A DNA stretch of 64,000 nt, from contig NZ_CCXR01000001.1 in the NCBI RefSeq assembly GCF_000821085.1, positions 2,501,001 through 2,565,000 of the forward strand, read 5' to 3'. Of this stretch, positions 16,783 through 25,476 are shown piece by piece; within the stretch, counting starts at the first letter, position 1, and the number at the start of each line of letters is the position of its first letter. The position numbers and the translations under genes were made by a program. A model generated the notes under the pieces. The model was not told the origin of the DNA. It saw only the letters and a program-made list of their open reading frames with translations, and made no database searches. Source of the DNA: Bacillus sp. B-jedd (GTDB lineage Bacteria; Bacillota; Bacilli; Bacillales; Cytobacillaceae).

Positions 16783-17691
16783 ATGAGGAAAAATAGACTG
16801 GTCGGTTCCGGCCTCGAAGTAAGCGCGCTGGGGCTCGGCTGCATGTCGCTCGGGACGGATTTGGACAAGGCCCGCTCCATTATTGACGCGGCGCTTGATG
16901 AGGGGATTACTTATTTCGATACAGCAGACCTGTATGATTTCGGGGAAAATGAAAAAATCGTCGGAGAATGCCTGAAGTGGCGCCGTGATAAAGCCATTAT
17001 TGCTACGAAGGCTGGCAATCGCTGGAATGCCGATAAGAGCGGCTGGAGCTGGGATCCTTCAAAAAAACATATTAAGCAGGCAGTTAAGGATAGTTTAAAG
17101 CGTCTGCAGACTGATTATATTGACTTGTATCAACTGCATGGCGGTACGATTGAAGATCCGATTGATGAAACGATTGAGGCTTTTGAAGAGTTGAAGGAGG
17201 AAGGGCTGATCCGTTATTACGGCATCTCCTCCATCCGGCCGAACGTTGTCAGGGAATTTGTGGACAGAAGCGGGATTGTTTCCGTGATGGCGCAGTACAG
17301 CATGCTTGACAGGCGTCCGGAGGAAGAAATCCTTCCTTTGCTGGAACGCCATGGAGTGAGTGCAGTTACGAGGGGCACTGTGGCGAAAGGGCTATTAAGC
17401 AGCAAAATGCTGGAGAAAGCGTCAGAGAAAGGGTTTCTTGATTATAGTTATCAGGATCTTGCCAGACTGTTGCCCGTACTTAGGGAAAAGCTCGCACCCC
17501 GTCCGCTTGAGGAGGCGGCGATTCAATACAACCTCGCCCATCCGGCTGTTGCCGCTGTTGTTGCCGGAGCAAGCAGTGTGGAGCAGGTGCGAAGAAATGC
17601 AGATGCTGTCAGGGCTGAGCCGCTTTCGGCTGAAGAGATTAGTTTGATTCGCAGCCTGACGAAAGCGAATGAATATGCGGAACATCGGTAA
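16783..17691 (+). CDS. yqkF: YqkF, aldo/keto reductase
   Basis: 302 residues. A TIM-barrel NADPH-dependent oxidoreductase with the catalytic tetrad visible: Asp and Tyr in YFDTADLYDFGENE, Lys in IIATKAGNRW, His in YQLHGGT. The C-terminal cofactor segment AAVVAGASSVEQVRRN is typical. The natural substrate is unknown. Start ATG 16783-16785 has GGAG eight bases upstream; a GTG three codons earlier overlaps the RBS. It follows mciZ by 43 bp and may share its message. Confidence 0.9.
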   Translation: MRKNRLVGSGLEVSALGLGCMSLGTDLDKARSIIDAALDEGITYFDTADLYDFGENEKIVGECLKWRRDKAIIATKAGNRWNADKSGWSWDPSKKHIKQAVKDSLKRLQTDYIDLYQLHGGTIEDPIDETIEAFEELKEEGLIRYYGISSIRPNVVREFVDRSGIVSVMAQYSMLDRRPEEEILPLLERHGVSAVTRGTVAKGLLSSKMLEKASEKGFLDYSYQDLARLLPVLREKLAPRPLEEAAIQYNLAHPAVAAVVAGASSVEQVRRNADAVRAEPLSAEEISLIRSLTKANEYAEHR

Positions 17692-17705
17692 GAGTTTGTT
17701 TTGGG

Positions 17706-17736
17706 AGAGGCTGGGCTGAATGCGCGGCCTCTTTTG
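17706..17736 (+). terminator. yqkF terminator
   Basis: GAGGC (17707-17711) pairs with GCCTC (17727-17731) with partial inner pairing, followed by TTTT. It lies between convergent yqkF and yqkE. Confidence 0.6.
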
Positions 17737-17988
17737 TTATTTGAATTCCTTCCAGTTCATTCCGCTTTCATCCAGTAATTCTGCAAAGCTTTTATTTTTC
17801 TCTTTCAGTCTGCGTTCCTCACGCTTTCGTTTTTCTTCCTCTTCCGCTTTCCTTGCCTCCTCCGCCTTCAATTCCTGCTGGCGGTTCTTCAGCTGGTTGA
17901 ACAAATCCTGATTGATCATATCTCCCAGTGTCAGCGGTTTCTCGTCTTTCAGGGGCTTCGCCTTTTGCGGCTGTCTTTTCTTTGCCAT
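17737..17988 (-). CDS. yqkE: YqkE, small charged DUF3886 protein
   Basis: 83 residues, nearly all charged: KKRQPQKAKPLKDEKPLTLG, then a Glu/Lys/Arg heptad-rich segment (about 35-67) that should form a single helix or coiled coil, ending SFAELLDESGMNWKEFK. Matches the DUF3886/YqkE family at the same locus in B. subtilis. Function unknown. GGAG lies ten bases before the ATG. Confidence 0.85.
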   Translation of the reverse strand: MAKKRQPQKAKPLKDEKPLTLGDMINQDLFNQLKNRQQELKAEEARKAEEEEKRKREERRLKEKNKSFAELLDESGMNWKEFK

Positions 17989-18042
17989 TTTTCAACGTCT
18001 CCTCTTATTGGATATCCCTATTATACACAATTTTTGCCGCGA

Positions 18043-18072
18043 AAAAAGGCGGAAGCACCAACGCTTCCGCCA
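18043..18072 (-). terminator. Terminator of the thiolase/CoA-transferase operon
   Basis: Perfect 9-bp stem GGCGGAAGC (18049-18057) / GCTTCCGCC (18064-18072), followed on the minus strand by TTTTTT. Located just after the CoA-transferase B stop. Confidence 0.9.
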
Positions 18073-18078
18073 TCCTGA

Positions 18079-18747
18079 TTAAAAAGCATCCAATTGTACG
18101 TTGCCGCTTGTGTCAAGGCTCGCTTCTGTCGCATTAACAACGTCATCGACACTGTATCCCTCGGCGACTTCAATGAGCTTAAGCCCTGAATCAGTCACAT
18201 CCATGACGGCCCGCTCGGTGATGATACGGGTCACAACGCCTTTACCGGTGAGCGGAAGAGTGCATTCCTTCAGAACCTTCGACTCACCCTTTTTGTTCGT
18301 ATGCTCCATGATCACGATTATTTTCCTGGCACCGTGCACAAGGTCCATCGCGCCGCCCATCCCTTTGATCATTTTGCCGGGAATCATCCAGTTGGCAAGG
18401 TCGCCATTCTCTGAAACTTCCATTCCGCCAAGAATGGCAATGTCCACATGTCCGCCGCGGATCATCGCGAATGACTCGGCGCTGTCGAAATAAGCCGCGC
18501 CAGGAATCGCTGTGACCGTTTCTTTTCCTGCGTTGATCAGGTCTGCATCCGCCTCGCCCTCCAGTGGATACGGCCCTATTCCAAGGAGTCCGTTTTCCGA
18601 CTGCAGAACAACCTGTTTATTATCAGAAATATAGTTTGCTACAAGCGTAGGCATGCCGATTCCAAGATTCACATAGTATCCATCTTGAATCTCGCGCTCC
18701 GCCCTTCTTGCAATCTTTTCGCGCACATTCGCTTTATCGTTGGTCAT
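18079..18747 (-). CDS. scoB: 3-oxoacid CoA-transferase subunit B
   Basis: 222 residues of the ScoB/AtoA family. The catalytic Glu is in [14 protein letters not shown] (about residue 51), and [17 protein letters not shown] is the second family block. With subunit A it moves CoA from succinyl-CoA (or acetyl-CoA) onto acetoacetate to give acetoacetyl-CoA. Which donor is used cannot be read from sequence. AAAGGAG precedes the ATG, and it follows scoA by 18 bp in one operon with thiolase. Confidence 0.92.
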   Translation of the reverse strand: MTNDKANVREKIARRAEREIQDGYYVNLGIGMPTLVANYISDNKQVVLQSENGLLGIGPYPLEGEADADLINAGKETVTAIPGAAYFDSAESFAMIRGGHVDIAILGGMEVSENGDLANWMIPGKMIKGMGGAMDLVHGARKIIVIMEHTNKKGESKVLKECTLPLTGKGVVTRIITERAVMDVTDSGLKLIEVAEGYSVDDVVNATEASLDTSGNVQLDAF

Positions 18748-18765
18748 TCCTGTCTCTCCTTTCCC

Positions 18766-19455
18766 CTATTTCCTCACTGTCAGCCGTTCAATCCGCTTTT
18801 CCTGGTTCCCCTGGATGATTGTTTGCACATAAATGCTCGGAGTATGGATTGCATTCGGGTCAAGCTCCCCGATTTCGACCAGGTTCTCAATCTCGGCGAT
18901 CGTCACCTTTCCAGCAGCCGCGATCATCGGATTGAAGTTGCGGGCGGTTTTCCGGTAGACGAGATTCCCCATCTTGTCTCCCTTCCATGCGCGAACAAGG
19001 CTGAAATCGGCAACTAGCGCTTCTTCAAGCAAATATTCCTTGCCGTTGAAAATCCTTGTTTCCTTCTCGTCCGCTATTGGCGTTCCTACTCCTGCGGGCG
19101 TATAAAACGCTGGAATCCCCGCTCCTCCGGCTCGGATTTTTTCGGCAAGCGTTCCCTGCGGCAGCAGCTCCACTTCAAGTTCGCCGGCGAGCACCTGGCG
19201 CTCGAATTCCTTGTTTTCACCAACATAGGAACCTACCATTTTTTTTATCTGTCTGTTGTGCAAAAGCAGCCCTAATCCCCAATCATCGATTCCGCAGTTA
19301 TTGGAAATGACGGTTAAGTCCTTCACTCCCTTGTCTACAAGAGCCAGGATCAGGTTTTCAGGAATCCCGCAGAGGCCGAAGCCGCCGACCATCAAAGTGG
19401 CGCCGTCCTGGATATCCGCAACCGCCTCCTGGAATGACGTACAAATCCTTTTCAT
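18766..19455 (-). CDS. scoA: 3-oxoacid CoA-transferase subunit A
   Basis: 229 residues of the ScoA/AtoD family: [14 protein letters not shown] near residue 25, [16 protein letters not shown], and [16 protein letters not shown]. It pairs with the next gene's product to activate acetoacetate. GAGAGGAG precedes the ATG, and thiolase ends 27 bp upstream, so the three genes form one transcription unit. The HMG-CoA lyase encoded divergently supplies acetoacetate, which suits a leucine or ketone-body route. Confidence 0.92.
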   Translation of the reverse strand: MKRICTSFQEAVADIQDGATLMVGGFGLCGIPENLILALVDKGVKDLTVISNNCGIDDWGLGLLLHNRQIKKMVGSYVGENKEFERQVLAGELEVELLPQGTLAEKIRAGGAGIPAFYTPAGVGTPIADEKETRIFNGKEYLLEEALVADFSLVRAWKGDKMGNLVYRKTARNFNPMIAAAGKVTIAEIENLVEIGELDPNAIHTPSIYVQTIIQGNQEKRIERLTVRK

Positions 19456-19482
19456 AAAAATTCTCCTCTCTTCGGCAAAAAA

Positions 19483-20670
19483 TTAAACTAACTCCACTAC
19501 GGTTGCGACTCCCTGGCCGCCGCCTATACAGAGCGTCGCCAGTCCTTTTTTCGCTTCCCGGCGCTTCATTTCATGGATGAGCGTAACGAGAATCCTCGCA
19601 CCGCTCGCACCAATCGGGTGACCAAGCGCAATCGCCCCTCCGTTTACATTTACTTTATCCGCGTCAAACTGAAGGTCCCGGCTGACTGCAAGTGACTGTG
19701 CGGCGAATGCCTCATTGGCTTCAATGAGGTCGATTTCTTCCATGGTCGTTCCGGATTTCTTCAGCGCCTTCCTAACTGCCTCGACAGGGCCGATTCCCAT
19801 CACACTTGGGTCGACGCCAGCACTGCCGTTTCCTCTAATTGCCACAAGCGGCTTTACGCCAAGTTCATCCGCTTTCGCCCTGCTCATCACAATGACTACA
19901 GCCGCTCCGTCATTGATCCCGGATGCGTTTCCGGCCGTTACGCTGCCATCCTTTTTAAACGCGGCCCTAAGCCCTGCAAGCTTCTCGGCGGTTGTTCCCT
20001 TTTTCGGATATTCATCTGTGTCAAAAACAATCGGTTCGCCTCTCCGCTGCGGGATATGTATTGGGACAATCTCATCCTTGAACTTTCCTTCTTCCATTGC
20101 GCGCGCGGTTTTTTCCTGGCTTGCGGCGGCAAATTCATCTTGCTCTTCACGGGTCAGTTCATAGCGTTCGCACAGATTTTCAGCCGTGATGCCCATATGA
20201 TAATCATTGAACGCGCACCATAGCCCGTCGCTAACCATACTGTCAACGAGTTTCTGGTCACCCATTTTGAAGCCTTCACGGGCATTCTTCAAAAGATACG
20301 GAGCCTGGCTCATATTTTCCATGCCGCCCGCCACGACGATTTCCGCATCCCCGGCGATAATGGCCTGTGCAGCAAGGTGGACTGCCTTCAAGCCTGAACC
20401 GCAAACTTTATTGATCGTCATTGAGGAAGCGCTTTCAGGAATGCCCGCTCTTATAGCCGCCTGCCGTGCAGGATTCTGCCCGAGCCCAGCTTGCAGGACA
20501 TTTCCGAGAATGACTTCATCCACCTGTTCAGCCTTGAGCCCGGCTTGCCCGAGTGCACCTTTGATTGCTTCAGCACCCAATTCCGGAGCTGAAACTCCCT
20601 TCAGGGTACCGTTAAAACTACCTATTGCCGTCCTTGCGGCAGCTACAATGACCACTTCCATCCGTTCCAT
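19483..20670 (-). CDS. Acetyl-CoA acetyltransferase (thiolase)
   Basis: 395 residues. Splits acetoacetyl-CoA with CoA to two acetyl-CoA, or condenses in reverse. The acyl-carrying Cys is in [14 protein letters not shown] (about residue 91), the active-site His in [12 protein letters not shown] (about 350) and the second Cys in LCIGGGQG near the end. ATG 20670 has AAGGGG seven bases upstream. First gene of the thiolase-scoA-scoB operon; a perfect TTGACA with 17-bp spacing and a weak -10 lies in the 143-bp divergent region (about 20740). B. subtilis relatives are MmgA and YhfS. Confidence 0.93.
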   Translation of the reverse strand: MERMEVVIVAAARTAIGSFNGTLKGVSAPELGAEAIKGALGQAGLKAEQVDEVILGNVLQAGLGQNPARQAAIRAGIPESASSMTINKVCGSGLKAVHLAAQAIIAGDAEIVVAGGMENMSQAPYLLKNAREGFKMGDQKLVDSMVSDGLWCAFNDYHMGITAENLCERYELTREEQDEFAAASQEKTARAMEEGKFKDEIVPIHIPQRRGEPIVFDTDEYPKKGTTAEKLAGLRAAFKKDGSVTAGNASGINDGAAVVIVMSRAKADELGVKPLVAIRGNGSAGVDPSVMGIGPVEAVRKALKKSGTTMEEIDLIEANEAFAAQSLAVSRDLQFDADKVNVNGGAIALGHPIGASGARILVTLIHEMKRREAKKGLATLCIGGGQGVATVVELV

Positions 20671-20813
20671 CTCATTGCCCCTTTCTTGTTTGTTTCCATC
20701 CTCTTACTTCTCTGTTTTCATGCGAAAATCCTTTTAAATTGTCAAAATAAATCCATTACTTGCATTTTTTAAAATTTTTCACTTAAAATTAGTATGAATG
20801 GAGGGGGAGTTTT

Positions 20814-21722
20814 ATGGCAATAAACTTGCCTGAGAACGTAACAATTATTGAAGTCGGCCCACGGGACGGGCTGCAAAATGAAAAAGGATTCGTACCGACT
20901 GAGATTAAAAAGCAATTCATTGCGGCTCTTCAAGGCGCGGGAGTCATGGAAATGGAACTGACTTCGTTTGTATCCCCGAAATGGGTTCCCCAGATGGCGG
21001 ATGCGACGGAAATTGTAAGCGGTTCCCCGGATAACCTGAGGCGCGCTATCGTCCTTGCTCCCAATAGAAAAGGGATTGAACGGGTTCAGGAAACCGCATG
21101 TAAATCAGTCGCTGTCTTCGTTGGAGTGAGCAATACATTTAATAAGAAGAATATAAATAAAACGACGGCTGAGAGCATGGAGGAACTCAAGCCGCTCATC
21201 GCCGGACTGAAGGAAAAAGGCTATTTTGTCAGAGCTTGTATTTCAACAGCCTGGCATTGCCCGTACGAAGGAAAAATTCCCGTGGAAGAGACACTAAACC
21301 TATGCAGCGAGTTTGCGGAAGCGGGTGTTGATGAGCTAAGTGTCGCCGACACAATCGGAATGGCCGTTCCAACAGAAGCCTATTCCCTTTTTGCAAAATT
21401 AAAGGCTGCTCTTCCGGGAATCCTGCTGACCGCGCATTTCCACGACACAAGAAAGCTGGCACTCGCCAATATCCTTGCCTCCCTTCAGGCAGGAATCAAC
21501 CGGTTCGACACTTCCGCCGGAGGTCTTGGCGGCTGCCCGTTCGCCCCTGGCGCGACCGGCAATGTCGCCACCGAGGATGTTGTTTATATGCTGGAGCGGA
21601 TGGGCATTCAAACAGGGATTTCTCTCGAAAAATTAATGAATGCGATAGAAATCGTCCGCCCGCATCTCAGCAGACCCATTGGGAGTATGTATTATAAAGT
21701 GGTCGGGACTGGCGGTGCATAA
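20814..21722 (+). CDS. Hydroxymethylglutaryl-CoA lyase
   Basis: 302 residues, TIM-barrel family. It cleaves HMG-CoA to acetoacetate and acetyl-CoA in leucine catabolism (B. subtilis YngG). The catalytic Arg-Asp is in EVGPRDGLQNE (about 16-26), metal ligands in AHFHDTRKLALAN, and the signature active-site Cys in GLGGCPFAPGATGNVATEDV. A GGAGGGGG RBS precedes the ATG, and TTGCAT with TAAAAT at 18-bp spacing lies just upstream. It is transcribed away from thiolase-scoAB, which processes its product. Confidence 0.94.
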   Translation: MAINLPENVTIIEVGPRDGLQNEKGFVPTEIKKQFIAALQGAGVMEMELTSFVSPKWVPQMADATEIVSGSPDNLRRAIVLAPNRKGIERVQETACKSVAVFVGVSNTFNKKNINKTTAESMEELKPLIAGLKEKGYFVRACISTAWHCPYEGKIPVEETLNLCSEFAEAGVDELSVADTIGMAVPTEAYSLFAKLKAALPGILLTAHFHDTRKLALANILASLQAGINRFDTSAGGLGGCPFAPGATGNVATEDVVYMLERMGIQTGISLEKLMNAIEIVRPHLSRPIGSMYYKVVGTGGA

Positions 21723-21776
21723 GAGGTTCCAACGAAGTTCATCTTAAAGATAAAGACTTGAAGGGAGCCATGCGAG

Positions 21777-21908
21777 ATGAGCCAAAAACGTGACAAAGGG
21801 TACAGCCAGAAAGGGCAGCCTTCTGCCAAAGACGGACGCGGGATGATTGCAAAAGAAGAGTTGGAAAAAGAAATCCATCCAACGAACAGGCAAAACTCCA
21901 AACAGTAA
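21777..21908 (+). CDS. 43-aa hydrophilic protein, unrecognised
   Basis: A short frame with GGGAG nine bases before the ATG encodes MSQKRDKGYSQKGQP, then SAKDGRGMIAKEELEKEIHP and a tail ending in NSKQ. It has no hydrophobic segment and is rich in Lys, Gln and Glu, resembling the many small disordered or spore-associated proteins of Bacillus. A good terminator begins nine bases after the stop. No family recognised. It may be the last gene of the HMG-CoA lyase transcript (54-bp gap). Confidence 0.55.
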   Translation: MSQKRDKGYSQKGQPSAKDGRGMIAKEELEKEIHPTNRQNSKQ

Positions 21909-21916
21909 CCACCTTC

Positions 21917-21954
21917 GGCCGTCCCTTTTACCGGGCGGCCTTTCTTCGCCTTTT
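21917..21954 (+). terminator. Terminator after HMG-CoA lyase and the 43-aa gene
   Basis: GGCCG-T-CCC (21917-21925) pairs with GGGCGGCC (21933-21940) around one bulged T, followed by a T-rich tract. Confidence 0.8.
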
Positions 21955-21959
21955 CGTGT

Positions 21960-21987
21960 TTGAAAACATCCTTAATGGTAAAATAAT
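21960..21987 (+). promoter_or_regulatory. Possible yqkD promoter
   Basis: TTGAAA (21960-21965), 16-bp spacer, AATAAT (21982-21987), 31 bp before the yqkD TTG. A modest match to sigma-A consensus. Confidence 0.4.
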
Positions 21988-22018
21988 GTAAGGATGCATC
22001 TGGAGCGGAGGGATTTTT

Positions 22019-22963
22019 TTGCGAAAAGCTTTAAGGGTTTTCTTTTCATTGTTTGCGATTGTTTCGGCAATCGGTGTTTATTTCACGAACAGGCTTATGT
22101 ATATGAAGAAAAAAGAGGATGATTTTATCCTCAATCGGGAACGGGAAGCTGGAAGGATCATTGATGAAGAGTATGATTCATTAATGAAGAGGGATGTTCT
22201 GATTCCTTCCCCTTTCGGATATCATCTAAAAGGAGTCCTTGCGGAGCCGCATGACACAAATCGTTACATCATCATCAGCCATGGGGTCACAGAGAATAAA
22301 TTCAATTCGATAAAGTACATGAATCTGTTCCTGGAGCGGGGCTTCAACGTCCTTATATTCGATCATCGGCGCCACGGCGAATCCGGGGGGAAAACAACGA
22401 GCTACGGGCATTATGAAAAATTCGATTTGAAGGCAGTTGTCGACTGGCTGAAAAGCGAAATCGGGCCCGATATCTTGCTTGGCATCCACGGCGAATCAAT
22501 GGGGGCCGCGACGATGATCCTTTATGCCGGTATGCTTGAGGACGGCGCCGATTTTTATATCGCTGACTGCCCTTTTTCCGATTTCAAGGAGCAGCTCGCC
22601 TACCGCCTCAAGGAAGACTTGCACTTGCCGGCCGGGGTTGTTTTGCCGCTCGCGGATGTCTTCCTTCGATTACGTGAAAAGTATTCAATTCGGGAAGTTT
22701 CTCCGATTACGGTTATCGATAATGTTAAGCATCCGATTCTTTTTATTCACAGCGCCAAAGATGATTTTATTCTTCCTTATATGACAGAGGCGCTCTATGA
22801 AAAGAAAAAAGGGCCTAAGATGCTTTTTATGGCGGAAAATGGCGTACACGCCCAGTCGTTTAATGAAAACCGGGAGGAATATGAACAGGCAGTTGACGAG
22901 TTTTTGGAAAATCTCATTTATCGGCCGCGGATGTATATTCCGGATCCGGTCCTCGAGAATTAA
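22019..22963 (+). CDS. yqkD: YqkD, membrane-anchored alpha/beta hydrolase
   Basis: 314 residues. An N-terminal transmembrane anchor (LRVFFSLFAIVSAIGVYFTN, about 5-24) is followed by an alpha/beta-hydrolase domain: oxyanion HG in IISHGVTENKF, nucleophile in GIHGESMGAAT, acid in FIHSAKDDFI, and His in ENGVHAQSF. The substrate is unknown; the anchor suggests action at the outer face of the membrane. Start TTG 22019-22021 follows GGAGGG by seven bases. It corresponds in position to B. subtilis YqkD. Confidence 0.88.
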   Translation: MRKALRVFFSLFAIVSAIGVYFTNRLMYMKKKEDDFILNREREAGRIIDEEYDSLMKRDVLIPSPFGYHLKGVLAEPHDTNRYIIISHGVTENKFNSIKYMNLFLERGFNVLIFDHRRHGESGGKTTSYGHYEKFDLKAVVDWLKSEIGPDILLGIHGESMGAATMILYAGMLEDGADFYIADCPFSDFKEQLAYRLKEDLHLPAGVVLPLADVFLRLREKYSIREVSPITVIDNVKHPILFIHSAKDDFILPYMTEALYEKKKGPKMLFMAENGVHAQSFNENREEYEQAVDEFLENLIYRPRMYIPDPVLEN

Positions 22964-23089
22964 TTATTTTGCCAGGGGAATGCTTAGCAATAAGTGCTGT
23001 CGGCAGCACCCATATGGTTTTCTTAATATTTGCGTTTTTCCGATAAACTCTCTACCATCATAAGAGAAAGCATTTAAAGGGGGATAACG

Positions 23090-23305
23090 ATGTCGAAGGT
23101 AACAATTAAAGTAAATGATAATGGCTCACTCCGAATTACCGGAGATGTGGAACTTCTCGATGGACAGGGGAATGCTTACCCTGCTAAGCCGGCTTTTTCA
23201 CTTTGCCGCTGCGGCCTTTCTTCAAACAAGCCGTTTTGCGATGGCACCCATAAAGGAAAATTCGATTCTCAGGTTCGGGTTCCGGAAGAAACACCCGGAC
23301 AATAA
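23090..23305 (+). CDS. CDGSH iron-sulfur domain protein
   Basis: 71 residues. The 2Fe-2S binding motif of the mitoNEET/CDGSH family is complete: CRCGLSSNKPFCDGTHKG, with three Cys and one His ligand (about 39-54). Such proteins carry a redox-active or transferable cluster; a specific role is not known. GGGGG precedes the ATG by six bases and a hairpin terminator follows 12 bases after the stop, so it is a single-gene unit. Confidence 0.92.
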   Translation: MSKVTIKVNDNGSLRITGDVELLDGQGNAYPAKPAFSLCRCGLSSNKPFCDGTHKGKFDSQVRVPEETPGQ

Positions 23306-23316
23306 TATTTTGATTC

Positions 23317-23353
23317 AAGAGGCACTGGCCATTTATGGCGAGTGCCTTCTTTC
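23317..23353 (+). terminator. Terminator of the CDGSH gene
   Basis: GAGGCACT (23319-23326) pairs with AGTGCCTTC (23341-23349) with one bulge, then TTTC. Confidence 0.65.
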
Positions 23354-23442
23354 TTGCCTGCCGCTAGCAGATATTAACACGTTTTAATGGAGGCATACGA
23401 GGAATTAGCCCTATGTATGCTTTTTCTTATGGAGGTGACGGT

Positions 23443-23922
23443 ATGTTTTCCTGGGATGATATGATTACATTTTGTTGGGCCTTTTTTATTGTCCTGCCTT
23501 TAACTTCGTTCGTCCATGCAGCAGGGCATACTTTCTTCATAGTCCTTTTTGGCGGCAAGCCAGCCTTGACAATGGGCCGGGGAAGAAAGCTTTTTTCTCT
23601 TGGCACATTTCATGTCCATAGCCTTTATTTTATTGATGCCTCCTGCCAGTACAGTGAAATCAGAAATAAGGCACGCTGGAAATATGCGCTTATTTATGCG
23701 GGGGGCGTCATTTTTAATGCCCTGTCCATTCTAATCGTAAACTCGCTTATTCATCTAGGCATATGGCCAAAACACTTGTTTTTCTACCAGTTTGCCTATT
23801 TTTCAGTGTATTTCATCTTTTTCGCCCTGCTGCCAATTGATTACGGGAAGGACAATCCGAGTGACGGCAAGGCTCTTTATACAGTCCTAAAGAAAGGAAA
23901 GACAATAAAAATTTACGATTAA
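23443..23922 (+). CDS. Site-2-protease-like membrane protein lacking the catalytic Glu
   Basis: 159 residues, mostly membrane-embedded. The first helix carries LPLTSFVHAAGHTFFIVLFGG, which has the shape of the M50 motif HExxH but reads HAAGH, so the general-base Glu is Ala. A second M50-like element, NPSDG, lies in LLPIDYGKDNPSDGKALY near the C-terminus. Between them are helices (YALIYAGGVIFNALSILIVN, FAYFSVYFIFFALLP). Start ATG 23443 follows GGAGGTGACGGT; the frame extends ten codons further without an RBS. I infer a pseudo-protease of this fold; binding or scaffolding is possible, proteolysis unlikely. Confidence 0.6.
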   Translation: MFSWDDMITFCWAFFIVLPLTSFVHAAGHTFFIVLFGGKPALTMGRGRKLFSLGTFHVHSLYFIDASCQYSEIRNKARWKYALIYAGGVIFNALSILIVNSLIHLGIWPKHLFFYQFAYFSVYFIFFALLPIDYGKDNPSDGKALYTVLKKGKTIKIYD

Positions 23923-23940
23923 AAGTTCTTCCATTTTTGG

Positions 23941-24037
23941 TTGACAAAGGCTATTTAAAAGACATATAGTTAACTCAAGCTACTTTGCATTGCAAGGTAG
24001 CTGAGTTTACCCACACTACCTTGTTAAACAATATAGT
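23941..24037 (+). promoter_or_regulatory. padR promoter with two palindromic operators
   Basis: TTGACA (23941-23946), 18-bp spacer, TATAGT (23965-23970). Downstream are two inverted repeats: 23978-24002, arms AGCTACTTTGCA and TGCAAGGTAGCT around one base with one mismatch; and 24015-24037, arms ACTACCTTGTT and AACAATATAGT around one base with two mismatches. They share CTACYTTG. Placement between promoter and gene fits PadR autorepression. The first could also form an RNA hairpin extended by flanking ACTC/GAGT. Confidence 0.75.
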
Positions 24038-24054
24038 CAAATGGAGGTGCGGCT

Positions 24055-24372
24055 ATGTCAATACGGTCCCAATTACTAAAAGGGATATTGGATGGTTGTG
24101 TGCTTTCTGTTATCGCCGCCGGGCCTGTTTACGGGTATGAGCTGTCTGCAAAACTCCAGGAAGCCGGCCTCTTGGATGTAAGCGAAGGAACCATTTATCC
24201 TGTCCTTCTTCGCTTGCAGAAAAATGGTTTGATCCGCGGCGAAATGCAGCCCTCCCCCTCGGGCCCGAACCGAAAATATTATTTTTTGACAGATGCCGGG
24301 AACGAAGCGCTGGCACTCATTAAAGAAGAATGGGAACAACTTGCGGGCCCTGTCAGCAAAATTTTAAAATAA
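24055..24372 (+). CDS. PadR-family transcriptional regulator
   Basis: 105 residues of the short PadR-s2 type: helix-turn-helix with VLSVIAAGPVYGYELSAKLQEAG, SEGTIYPVLLRLQKNGLI and the wing PSGPNRKYYFLTDAG. Such proteins repress their own operon and respond to small hydrophobic molecules or envelope signals. GGAGGTG lies before the ATG. It is followed after 13 bp by a DUF1129 membrane protein, a very common PadR partner, and preceded by two palindromic operators. Confidence 0.93.
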   Translation: MSIRSQLLKGILDGCVLSVIAAGPVYGYELSAKLQEAGLLDVSEGTIYPVLLRLQKNGLIRGEMQPSPSGPNRKYYFLTDAGNEALALIKEEWEQLAGPVSKILK

Positions 24373-24385
24373 GGTGGCTTAGACA

Positions 24386-25075
24386 ATGGAAGCTAAACAA
24401 CTGATTGAACTGAATAACCAAAAACGCAAGGAACTTACAAAGGAAAATGAAAAAGTCTATTCCGACTTCATGGTGTACATTAGGCTTCAGCTCACGCTTT
24501 CGGAGCAGCAGTCCGAGGAGGTGCTGATGGAAATCCTTGACCATTTGATTGAGGCACAAAAGCAAGGAAAGCCCGCCAGCGTCCTGTTCGGCGATGACCC
24601 GAAAAAGTTTGCCGACGAGCTGATTGCAGATATTCCGAAAGAAAACAGGAAAAATGCAGTTTCTTTCATTTCCGGACTTGGCCTGCAATTGCTGAGTTAC
24701 TTTTTTCTGGCCAATGGAATTCTTTCTTTCATCCTCTCTTTCTTCAGCAAAAAGGAGAACATTGTTTATCCGTTAAAGGCTGGAGTGATTTTTCTTTTGA
24801 TTGCTTTAGGAACTTTTTTCGTTATCCGGGTTATTTTTACAAGCATTGAGAAAACACTTTTTACCGAAGAAAAGAACGATAAGAAAAATATGGTCAAAGT
24901 CGGCGCCGCGGCAGCAGGGATTATGGCTATTGTCATCGGGGCCACGGTTCTTCTCCCAGAGGTCGGCCCAGCCATCCTTTTCCACTGGTATGTATCAGTC
25001 GGAGTAGGCCTGCTGGCATGGGGAACTTCCCGCTTTCTGCAAAATAAGCGCTTTACGACGAAAGCCGCCGTTTGA
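24386..25075 (+). CDS. DUF1129-family membrane protein (PadR partner)
   Basis: 229 residues. The soluble N-terminal part (about 1-90) has the DUF1129/HAAS pattern: LIELNNQKRKELTKENEKVY, LTLSEQQSEEVLMEILDHLI and ASVLFGDDPKKFADELIADI. Four transmembrane segments follow (ISGLGLQLLSYFFLANGILS, AGVIFLLIALGTFFVIRVIF, AAAGIMAIVIGATVLLP, WYVSVGVGLLAWG). PadR-linked members are thought to be envelope-stress or signalling membrane proteins, but no activity is established. It shares the padR transcript. Confidence 0.85.
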   Translation: MEAKQLIELNNQKRKELTKENEKVYSDFMVYIRLQLTLSEQQSEEVLMEILDHLIEAQKQGKPASVLFGDDPKKFADELIADIPKENRKNAVSFISGLGLQLLSYFFLANGILSFILSFFSKKENIVYPLKAGVIFLLIALGTFFVIRVIFTSIEKTLFTEEKNDKKNMVKVGAAAAGIMAIVIGATVLLPEVGPAILFHWYVSVGVGLLAWGTSRFLQNKRFTTKAAV

Positions 25076-25091
25076 TCGGTGGCTTTCGCTG

Positions 25092-25475
25092 TTAAAAAAA
25101 TCGGGCTTTTGCATTCATCAGTTTTTCTTTAAACTCTTCCAGCACTCTTTTCCGCTCAAGGTAATCCGCTTCATCCCCTTCCTCCCACAAATGAAGGTCC
25201 GCGCCTTTTTCGAGCCAGAAAAGCGCCTTTTGCCTTGTCTTTCTTGTCAATGCTTGATGCCTCATCTGCAAGGCGGCGAGCGAAATATACAGCAGGGCCA
25301 CATCCGCCCGCCCATCTTCATCCTCCACTCCATCTGTTAACTCCTGCAGCCAGCTCTCCTCGATGAGACGGGTAGCCTTTTTCGGACTTAGGCCATCATC
25401 AAGAAAATCATTCCACTCATCCTGAATATCACAGGACAAGTCATCTTCCCACAGCTTGGTTCCCCATGCTCCCAT
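25092..25475 (-). CDS. DUF4259-family protein
   Basis: 127 residues opening MGAWGTKLWEDDLSCDIQDE, the conserved start of DUF4259 proteins, acidic and cytosolic with a C-terminal charged helix (DYLERKRVLEEFKEKL). Function unknown. The frame is open far upstream, but ATG 25473-25475 follows AGGGG by seven bases and sits directly after the stop of the tandem-GNAT gene (one base between), so it is the second gene of that operon. Confidence 0.75.
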   Translation of the reverse strand: MGAWGTKLWEDDLSCDIQDEWNDFLDDGLSPKKATRLIEESWLQELTDGVEDEDGRADVALLYISLAALQMRHQALTRKTRQKALFWLEKGADLHLWEEGDEADYLERKRVLEEFKEKLMNAKARFF

Positions 25476-25476
25476 C

